DNA of 64,000 nt. Source: Candidula unifasciata. Lineage: Eukaryota; Mollusca; Gastropoda; Stylommatophora; Geomitridae. Both the position numbers and the translations under genes were made by a program. The notes beneath the pieces are model-generated. The model had not been told where the DNA came from. It saw nothing but the letters and a program-made list of their open reading frames with translations, and ran no database searches. Positions 58,001 to 64,000 of the stretch are shown here, one piece after another; the stretch's first letter is position 1; every line of letters begins with the position of its first letter. The stretch spans positions 737,751 to 801,750 of the forward strand of contig CAJHNH020008554.1 in NCBI GenBank assembly GCA_905116865.2. Reading direction: 5' to 3'.

Positions 58001-59675
58001 TGCAGCTCAAACAAGAGAGAATGAAACAGTTAGACCAATGGGATAGTAATAATGTTGCAGTTATGCACTATTTTCTGTGTGATGTTGACGACATCACCCA
58101 TTGATTGCCAATTAGTCTATAAAAATATGTGTCTAGCATCATATGCCTGATGCATCGCTTGCTTGAAAAGGGCTTAATTACTTTTACTTACAGACATACT
58201 ATTATCAAGGGAGAAAGACAGAAGTAACAGTAATTACAAAGAAAACTCACACTCTAAAATGCAACATCAAAGTAAATGAGACAAACCTCAAACAAAATTA
58301 AGTGCTTGGTTACCCTGATAACATCAGATGGAAGATGTATTAAAGAAGTTAAATGTAGAACAGCTGAAGCAGAGGTAGCATTTTACAAAATGAAGAACAT
58401 TTTATGTAATCTTTCTTGGTCAGTTGAGACGAGAAAGAGAATTTGTAAAAAGCTGTATAAGTCCTATTTTGATATACGGAAGTGAATCATAGACAGTTGG
58501 TAAATTAGTGAAAACATATTTGGAAGCCTCTGAGATGTGCTTTTATAGATAAATGATGAGAATACCCTGGGCAGATATAAAGATGAATGAAGATATCTTG
58601 CAGGAAACTCATAATGAAAGCTGATTGCCCACATCAGAAAGAAAGAGTTTACATTCTTTGTTCATGTGATGAAAAGGAGAAAACTGGAGTCCATTGTGAC
58701 AGTAGGAAAGTTGGAAGGGAGGAGAGGCAGATCGAGGGAGACTGAGACCAAAGATGTTGGATAGTTTGACATCAAGGCATGAAGGATCATCTGTATCAGA
58801 GTTGATTGAAAGTACACGAGACAGAAGGTTGTGGATAGACATGACTACCAACAACACAAGGCATGGACTTTAAGAAAGATTATCAAGGGTTTATTGACTG
58901 TGTTTTTTGCTTTTGAAGATTATTGTGATGTCTGCAACAATGGACGTGGACCATTTCTCAAGCTACTTCAATAAGGCACCAGTTTTATACCTGGAGGGAA
59001 GGCAGTATCCAATCCAGGTATGTATGCATTTGTTTTTGGCATAATAATGTGCACCTGTGTCATTATTTAAAAAAATCCATTCTATACTTGCAAGTCACCA
59101 TACGCTTATTATTTAGTTCGAGGACCCGGCTCTCTAGCGTAGTTGGTTAAACCTGACTTTGTGGCGAAAGGGTGACGAACTTCTTGTGGTCCTGGGCTTG
59201 GCAGAAAAACCACATTTCTCACAGATTTACAGTATTTATCATGGAATCAAGGCTGAAGGGTTGTGATATCCATAGTACCGAGCCAAAGGGTTAACAGCAA
59301 CTCATGGTTTCTGGATATAAAAAAAAAATTTATTTTCAAGGAAACTTTTCTGACTTTATTTTTTAATAACATGTATTAGGCCAAGACTTTAAGAAATAGG
59401 ATAACATTTCCCTTCTTCGCCATCTTCCACAGCTTGGAAATAAGTCAGTTTCTTTGTTTAGGACTTGGTGTGCTTGCAAAAAAAAATCTGTAACTAAAAT
59501 AACCTAACTACAGCTAAATCAAAAACAACATATAATATAATAAGTCTGCAACAGTGTCTTCTCAATTCTTGCTTAATTTTGCAAAGCTTGATTTGTGCAA
59601 GGTCATCATTTTCTTGCTGATTCTTTTATTCTTGTATTTTGAGTTTGCCAAATGCATGCCCTGGGGGGGGGGGGT

Positions 59676-59729
<54 letters not shown>

Positions 59730-60798
59730 GAGAATCTGTTAAAACGCCATTAGCCATGTAAAGTTGTATTCCAATTGCTAAATTTGTAGATTACGGACAT
59801 TCTGTATTATATTTGTAGGTAATGTATGCAAAGGAACCACAGAGTGACTACTTGTTTGCTTCTTTGGTGACATTCTTCCAGATACACAAGGAGGCCCCAG
59901 CAGGGTAAGAATGCAGTTAGAATAAATTTTATCTCTTGACATTCATTTCTGTGTGTGGAACAGAGGATATAGCAAAAATATTTAAATCAGTCAGCATTTA
60001 ACATCTTTGCACCATCAAATTTCGCATCAGGGATCAGACCACCCATCTCTGCTGCTTGGAAAATTGCCTTATTTGTAGTTTCAGCAGTCTTATCTGAGTG
60101 TGACATTCCTTCAGTTATGTTTTTTTCTTCATTTCTTTTCCATTTACATTTCCCTTCCTTCTCCTGTCCTCTCTGTCATGTTTGGCTTCATAGTAGCTCT
60201 TCCTGTGCTTGTTTTTAGCGTTTACATTATGTGTGATCTTTCTGCTCATTTCTTAGTTAATGATTATGTTCTTAATTGATACAGAATTAGGTCAAAGAGT
60301 TTAGTTAAGCACATCTGTTTTTTTTTGACTGGTCAAGAAAACATTTTTTTAGCAGGAAAGTGGTAAATACTGATTACCAGTGAGCCTAGCACTTGATAAT
60401 AGTGATTGACAGTTTATTTTTAAAAAAAAAGATTGTTCTCATTGATCTTGGACAGTAGTATGAGAGTCACCATGTAATTTTCCCAATGGATGCTTTGCAG
60501 CCAACATTCATTGTGAAGATGGTACACATTTTAAGATAGTGACTGCAGTTTAAAAAAAAAAAAAAGGCAGTGAAAAACAAAAACAAGACATTTTTATTTG
60601 TAGGTTAAATATTTTCTTCTGAATTCTAGAGAGGATGTTCTTATATTTCTGACTGGTCAAGAAGAAATTGAATCAGCGGTGAGAACTATTCGTGACCTGG
60701 CTCGTGACTTACGAGATGTGCCTCAGCTGTTGGTGTTACCACTGTATGCAGCCCTTCCATCTCAAACTCAGATTAAAGTATTTTCAAAGACACCTAAG
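46814..60798 (+). CDS. DHX33: DHX33-like DEAH-box RNA helicase, 5' part (eight coding exons)
   Basis: The spliced exons give 320 residues in one frame; human DHX33 is about 707, so the C-terminal helicase half, winged-helix, HA2 and OB parts lie beyond the window. DHX33 is a nucleolar/cytoplasmic RNA helicase linked to rRNA transcription, translation initiation and RNA sensing. Motifs seen: basic N-tail [16 protein letters not shown] (residues 51-57), Walker [10 protein letters not shown] (73-81), motif Ia TQPRRVAA (101-108), DEAH (170-173), SAT (207-209) and [10 protein letters not shown] (269-278). The phrases [16 protein letters not shown] and DVLIFLTGQ, and the exon lengths, fit DHX33 better than DHX15, DHX16 or DHX35. 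All borders are GT-AG; introns 1 and 7 interrupt codons. The gene runs divergently from ZMPSTE24. Confidence 0.93.
47517..48016. mobile_element. Mariner-type non-autonomous element
   Basis: Ends TGTGGGGCGGTTCAGAAAGT and (reverse complement) CAAAGGGTGTTCAGAAAGT share TTCAGAAAGTAATRCACC. TA dinucleotides lie at both edges (47515 and 48017), the Tc1/mariner target. The interior is too short (500 bp) for a transposase. It lies in DHX33 intron 1. Confidence 0.8.
49167..49497 (+). repeat. 41-bp minisatellite, about eight copies
   Basis: The unit CCTGAAACAGCAGTGACAGC + TCATTAGCAGTTATTTACYAG is repeated head to tail with almost no change. It lies in DHX33 intron 1, 400 bp before exon 2. Confidence 0.95.
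49642..49685 (+). repeat. Poly-G run, 44 bp
   Basis: Uninterrupted G, about 210 bp before DHX33 exon 2. Confidence 0.95.
49894..50066 (+). CDS. DHX33: DHX33 coding exon 2 (Walker A)
   Basis: Completes Ser28, then residues 29-85 with [19 protein letters not shown] and [15 protein letters not shown]. Borders TTCACAG| and CAG|GTATAA. Confidence 0.96.
50312..50696 (-). repeat. tRNA-headed SINE, family F
   Basis: Reverse copy: the head is GGGGGCTGCATGGTCTTGAGG, the B-box-like GGTTCAGGCCC is the complement of 50631-50641, and the end is CATGATGTTGATCCGTTGTT. It matches 17.57-17.91 kb. Confidence 0.78.
50893..51160 (+). repeat. GAA-tailed SINE-like repeat, family A (diverged)
   Basis: CCATGTGGGTTCTGGGGCCC, GAGAGGCAAGGAACCAAC and AGTTTACATTCGGTGAGTGT match the family order. 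It lies about 130 bp before DHX33 exon 3. Confidence 0.8.
51288..51338 (+). CDS. DHX33: DHX33 coding exon 3
   Basis: Residues 86-102, [17 protein letters not shown], between TTTGCAG and GTATGC. A 51-bp micro-exon that is in frame with both neighbours. Confidence 0.95.
51510..51599 (+). repeat. C-run plus CT microsatellite
   Basis: About 15 C followed by some 70 bp of CT repeat with a few G/A interruptions, in DHX33 intron 3. Confidence 0.95.
51640..52078 (+). repeat. 219-bp tandem duplication
   Basis: CTGTTCTGCCTCATAATAAA starts at 51652 and again at 51871, and the following sequence stays parallel to about 52078 with small indels. Confidence 0.88.
52443..53529 (-). mobile_element. Mariner-type transposon with TIRs, interrupted by a LINE
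   Basis: Ends share AAAAGTAATGCCTCCAAGG and ACATAA in inverted orientation, with TA at both edges (52441-52442 and 53530-53531). The minus strand reads [21 protein letters not shown], the conserved block after the second catalytic Asp of mariner transposases; here the usual YSPDLAP is HIPNLAP, so the catalytic Asp is lost. The left-hand coding part is missing. A LINE (53039-53491) splits the right TIR. Confidence 0.85.
53039..53491 (+). mobile_element. 5'-truncated RNase H-type LINE nested in the mariner
   Basis: Flanked by TTATGTCC (53031-53038 and 53492-53499). It reads [37 protein letters not shown] and YDLRKM, then stops. The tail is ATTCAACATTCAACAT, as for the copy at 24.55-24.99 kb. 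Confidence 0.87.
54206..54277 (+). CDS. DHX33: DHX33 coding exon 4 (motif Ia)
   Basis: Residues 103-126, [18 protein letters not shown].., between TTTACAG and GTAAGT. Confidence 0.95.
54315..54520 (+). repeat. tRNA-headed SINE, family E
   Basis: A-box-like CTAGTGTAGTTGG (54327-54339) and B-box-like GGTTCAGTCC (54387-54396). The 3' part is GATTTACAGTATTTA..ATGGAATCAAGG. The second copy is at 59.1 kb. Confidence 0.82.
54565..54770 (+). repeat. Family D SINE, diverged
   Basis: Keeps AGGTTGATCTAGCCAAAT, GGAAAGTAAAGGTGAC and the tRNA-like head region in weak form. Confidence 0.55.
55340..55600 (+). repeat. Family A repeat, strongly decayed
   Basis: TAGACCCACTGCTTCCC, GCAAGGAACTAACAGTC and AAATAAGCCAGATCTATAAA match family A. 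A reversed tail piece (CTTTTTCTTCTAGGCATTC) follows at about 55547. Confidence 0.55.
55740..56870. other. Intron 4 of DHX33: unrecognised frames, likely old repeat
   Basis: Frames at 56420-56677 (+) and their mirror show no family I know. A phrase near 56120-56230 (GTTTGGGCTTTGGGACCGAAG, AAGGTTCAGATGTCTGC) faintly recalls 6.65-6.85 kb, which would make this a dispersed repeat, perhaps LINE ORF1. A GAA run lies at about 56785-56798. Confidence 0.4.
56877..57104 (+). CDS. DHX33: DHX33 coding exon 5 (DEAH box)
   Basis: Residues 127-202, [48 protein letters not shown], between TTATAG and GTGAGC. Confidence 0.97.
57303..57602 (+). repeat. GAA-tailed SINE-like repeat, family A
   Basis: It contains AAAACAAGAGTAGATCTACTG, GAGAGGCAAGGAACAAACAG and TTTACAGCTGGTGAACACA and ends in GAAGAAGAAGAAGAAGAAG. 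Confidence 0.82.
58190..58870 (+). pseudogene. LINE C-terminal half, decayed
   Basis: Broken frames give [18 protein letters not shown] (the YLG-like region), [11 protein letters not shown], then [26 protein letters not shown] and RRLWIDMTT, the usual order at the end of a non-LTR polyprotein. It lies in DHX33 intron 5, sense, ending about 50 bp before exon 6. Confidence 0.75.
58919..59017 (+). CDS. DHX33: DHX33 coding exon 6 (SAT motif)
   Basis: Residues 203-235, [31 protein letters not shown], between TTGAAG and GTATGT. An old LINE ends about 50 bp upstream. Confidence 0.96.
59122..59310 (+). repeat. tRNA-headed SINE, family E
   Basis: GGCTCTCTAGCGTAGTTGG, then GATTTACAGTATTTATCATGG; the B-box region is worn. 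It matches 54.32-54.5 kb. Confidence 0.8.
59663..59728 (+). repeat. Poly-G tract, 66 bp with one T
   Basis: G-run broken only at 59675, in DHX33 intron 6, about 90 bp before exon 7. Confidence 0.95.
59819..59904 (+). CDS. DHX33: DHX33 coding exon 7
   Basis: Residues 236-263 plus two bases, [17 protein letters not shown].., between TTGTAG and GTAAGA (phase 2). A poly-G tract lies about 90 bp upstream of its acceptor. Confidence 0.94.
60630..60798 (+). CDS. DHX33: DHX33 coding exon 8
   Basis: Completes Gly264, then residues 265-320: [17 protein letters not shown], then [20 protein letters not shown], ending AAG|GTAAGA. No later exon is found before 64000. Confidence 0.95.
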
Positions 60799-60799
60799 G

Positions 60800-62160
60800 T
60801 AAGATATGAAGGGAGTGTTTGTCATTAGTTCAGCAAGGGTTTCGTTGTGCAAAGCTTGTTTATTTATCAGTTACAGTAGTAAATTATTGGTTTTTAACCT
60901 ACAGATTACAGTGATTAAATAGTAGTCAGTTCAGTGTCTTATCAATTACAGAGGTAAGTAGTAAGCAGGAAAGTTAAAGACACTTTTCTTGTCTTTGATT
61001 TATTGTCATTGTGCTAGACATTTTTTTAAAGACCAAATGGCATTCAGTGGGTGTTGTGGTTAACATCATGATGGAGTAGTAAATTTTGGATTGTTTACTG
61101 ACACCTATTACAGTAGTAAAATACTAGTCAGTTTAATGATTTACTAATTACGGTAATACAGTACTGGGTATTTTTGTTTACTGACATCAGTTATAATACA
61201 CATATAGTATGGCCAGGTGAATGTACAAAAGCCTACATATAGTAGGCCTTTGTAGAATGTCACTTTCATTATGGCCTAATGGAAAGACTAGTATTTACTA
61301 GTTTAATAGTTGTACCAGTATCTCTTTTCTTTAGTTTTTTTTTTGTGGGTCACAAATTCCCCTTCCTGATGTATTTACTAGTTTGATAGTTGCACCAGTA
61401 TCTTATGGGAAGGGGGGGGGGGGGTGACACAAATTCTGCTGCCTGATGCATTTACTAGTTTTATAGTTGCACCAGTAAAGCTTATGTTTAGTTTTTTTTT
61501 TGTCACACATTTCCGCTTCTGGTGCATTTACTCCATTGATAGTTGCACCAGTATATATTATCTTTAGTTTTTTTGGTCACAAATTCCTCTTCCTGACACA
61601 TTTACTAGTTTGATAGCTGCATCAATATCTCTTTTTAAAAAAAATTTTTTTTTTTTTTTGAACAGTTTTCCAGCTTTTTTTTGTTTGTCTAGTGTTACAA
61701 TCTGACTTGTAACTTGTTTATTTTCATGGAGTGGATGAACCCATCATTGTTGGCATCTTCCAAGATGATAGTGTTTATATTGTGCTACAGGAAAGCATGG
61801 AAATCACAGTCTCTGGCTATAGTAGGGATGGTAGTGAAGTTTTATTTTTTGGGTTTTTACTTACGAAATTATAACAGCTAGATGAAAATTAAAATTACAA
61901 ATCCAATGGTACCTCATTTAAGCCTGTAAGTTGATTCTAAGCGGAGATATTTACATTTTAGTGGCGGACACCACGACATAAAAATTTTTGTGGAAATCGA
62001 TAAAACATGGCTTCCGGCTGCGACCCAGTGAGATGAAATGACTCAATGTTTGATTTTACGGCCATAACTTTTTTGTTTCTGAACGAATCCCTTAGCAACC
62101 AAATATTGCTGGAAGCGGGACAGTTAGACCTAACTGTCTATGCACGTTTTAAAAACATAT
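60800..62160. other. DHX33 intron 8 (start), with a loose tandem array
   Basis: No exon is seen. Between about 61294 and 61640 a loose unit of roughly 75-85 bp recurs four times (TTTACTAGTTTGATAGTTGC, ACCAGTATCTC, GGTCACAAATTCC). Confidence 0.7.
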
Positions 62161-62172
62161 AATACATTATGC

Positions 62173-62790
62173 ACCTAATTAACATATGAAAATGGCCGCC
62201 AGCTCACTATTTTCAAGCAAAACATTATACCTGTAAGTTTATCCGCCAGCGAGCCTGGCGACATGCATATCAAATTGTGCGTCCCGACAAGGTGAACACA
62301 AAGATCATAAAAATATACCAAGGTCAGTCGACGTTACCTAATTAACATATGAAAATGGCCACCAGCTCACTATTTTCAAGCAAAACATTATATCTGTAAG
62401 TTTATCCGCCAGCGAGCCTGGCGACATGCATATCAAATTGTGCGTCCCGACAAGGTGAACACAAAGATCATAAAAATATACCAAGGTCAGTCGACGTGAC
62501 CTAATTAACATATGAAAATGGCCGCCAGCTCACTATTTTCAAGCAAAACATACCTGTAAGTTTATCCGCCAGCGAGCCTGGCGACATGCATATCAAATTG
62601 TGCGCCCCGACAAGGTGAACACAAAGATCATAAAAATATACCAAGGTCAGTCGACGTGACCTAATTAACATATGAAAATGACCATCAATTGACTTTCTTC
62701 CAGCAAAACCTGATACATTTATAGTTGTCTGCCAATGCGTTGTGTACTGGAACCATCAGGGGCATCAAAATATACAAAGACCATAAAAAC
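62173..62790 (+). repeat. 163-bp tandem repeat, three full copies plus a worn fourth
   Basis: ACCTAATTAACATATGAAAA starts at 62173, 62336, 62499 and 62659. The first three units are nearly identical, the third is 3 bp shorter, and the fourth drifts after about 60 bp. Satellite-like in length. Confidence 0.92.
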
Positions 62791-63160
62791 ACATGCAGAA
62801 GGGAGCTAGAAAGTGAAGTTAAAAAGATAGGGAAGACACTAAGAGCAAATGTAATAGCAATGACTATAATGACAGCGTGAGTTGATTGAGGACTAATGCC
62901 CCATTAGGGCATAGAAGGCAGAAGAAAAAAGACACAGTTTGGAAATATGTTTTTTTTTGACAAAATTAACATAGAAAGCGTATGAATGTGAATGTCTTTA
63001 CTACACGAAGCACCTAAAAGTATTAACTAGTAATGATGCCACAGTGAGAAATGAATGATAACCTGCATACATGAGGGATAACAATAAATAGCACTAATGT
63101 TCTTACATTTGAAAAAAAAGGGGGATTGAGATAGATACATATGAAATGTAGACAGACAGA

Positions 63161-63503
63161 CAGAGACAGCATGGATGATTGATATACCGTGGGATTTTGA
63201 TGTGATTATACATTCACCACAGCTTCACACATGCTGCTGCTATATCTATAAAGCCACTATGGAAACATCCATCTGGCAGGTAGAATAGTACAACAAGGAT
63301 CATTGTTATACAGTGTTGTTTTCATATACATATCACTGCTTCTCTCTTGTTGTGTAGGAGTACATAAGACAACAGTCTAGGCATACACTAATAACAGAGA
63401 CAGCATGGATGATTGATATCCGGTGGGATTTTGATGTGATTATACAATCACCACAGCTTCACACATGCTGCTGCTATATCTATAAAGCCACTATGGAAAC
63501 ATC
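63161..63503 (+). repeat. 109-bp direct repeat, 234 bp apart
   Basis: 63161-63269 and 63395-63503 match almost exactly (CAGAGACAGCATGGATGATT ... CACTATGGAAACATC). The 125 bp between them is unrelated. Confidence 0.9.
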
Positions 63504-63629
63504 GGCGCTTCTTTGAATCGTTCCCCAAAATGGCGGCTTTAATATGATGGCGTTCAAAATAGAGCTAAATTGGCCAATTTCTGGCCATAAAATATCCGAA
63601 TGCGGGGTTAGTTCTATTAAAAATATATG

Positions 63630-64000
63630 TGCCGGCTCCGAATAACGAAACAAATGCTCTGACAGGGTCTCGGCGATACGTTGCTTGCCAACCTGCTTCT
63701 GCGAGTGTGCCTCACCGCCGAGTGTATCCCCCGCGCCACTACGCGCGGCGCGGATGGGGGCTAAACTAGATGGCTGGGACTCACGAGTGGCAGCTACCGC
63801 ATCTCCTGCAACTTCCTCCAATTACTGTACTCGTGAGTCCCAGGCACCTAGATACGCTCGGCGATGAGTTTAATCACGTTTGGCGCATGCCGACAAGTCT
63901 GACATCTACCGCTGCTAAATCCTCCAATCGGAAGAACACAGTATTGCTAATCGGCTTTCATCGTCTGTAATGTCTCGAAATTGGTCAACGGTCGCTAATA
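63630..64000 (+). repeat. Second copy of the foldback family, cut by the window edge
   Basis: GGCTCCGAATAACGAAACAA, GACAGGGTCTCGGCGATA, TATCCCCCGCGCCACTACGC and the palindrome CTGGGACTCACGAGT ... ACTCGTGAGTCCCAG correspond to 758-985, and the last bases (TCAACGGTCGCTA) to about 1172-1184. The palindrome arms are better kept here than in the left copy. Confidence 0.78.

Noticed and set aside
63161..63503. A complete LTR retrotransposon
   Set aside because: The 125-bp interior has no coding capacity, and no primer-binding site is apparent.
60799..64000. Further DHX33 exons (motifs V and VI)
   Set aside because: I looked for STNIAETS- and QRxGRAGR-type coding with splice borders and found none, so the gene continues beyond the window.

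Overview
This window is a repeat-rich, intron-rich, AT-rich piece of an animal nuclear genome. The organism is most likely a mollusc, and I infer a gastropod. The evidence is: three conserved animal genes split by long introns with standard GT-AG sites; several LINE families, one with an RNase H domain like the I/Nimbus group known from snails; at least five tRNA-headed SINE families; and a short hAT element that closely resembles the SPIN family, which has been reported from a pond snail. The species itself cannot be read from the window.

Layout. 1-1700: a foldback (inverted-repeat) element; a relative sits at 63.6-64 kb. 1941-2223 (-): first coding exon of a SYAP1/SAP47-like gene that runs off the left edge, with an intact-ended but dead hAT element (2465-5118) only 241 bp upstream of its start codon. 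5-20.9 kb: intergenic, filled with SINEs, LINE fragments, a SPIN-like element, minisatellites and poly-G. 20971-41756 (-): a complete ten-exon ZMPSTE24/Ste24 gene (499 residues) whose introns hold most of the LINE and SINE copies. 41.8-46.8 kb: spacer between two divergently transcribed genes, with a long GAA tract, an RNase H LINE and a hAT MITE. 46814-60798 (+): the first eight coding exons (320 residues) of a DHX33-like DEAH helicase that continues past the right edge. 60.8-64 kb: intron sequence with a 163-bp tandem repeat and the second foldback copy.

The host genes do not form a pathway: ZMPSTE24 is an ER/inner-nuclear-membrane CAAX protease, DHX33 an RNA helicase linked to rRNA synthesis and translation, and SYAP1 a BSD-domain adaptor. 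ZMPSTE24 and DHX33 are head to head with about 5 kb between start codons. The most interesting material is the transposon record: several insertions can be dated relative to each other because target-site duplications are still readable (a LINE inside the hAT, a LINE inside a mariner, a LINE inside a minisatellite), and one element, if confirmed as SPIN, is a case of cross-phylum horizontal transfer. I found no convincing new multi-gene system.
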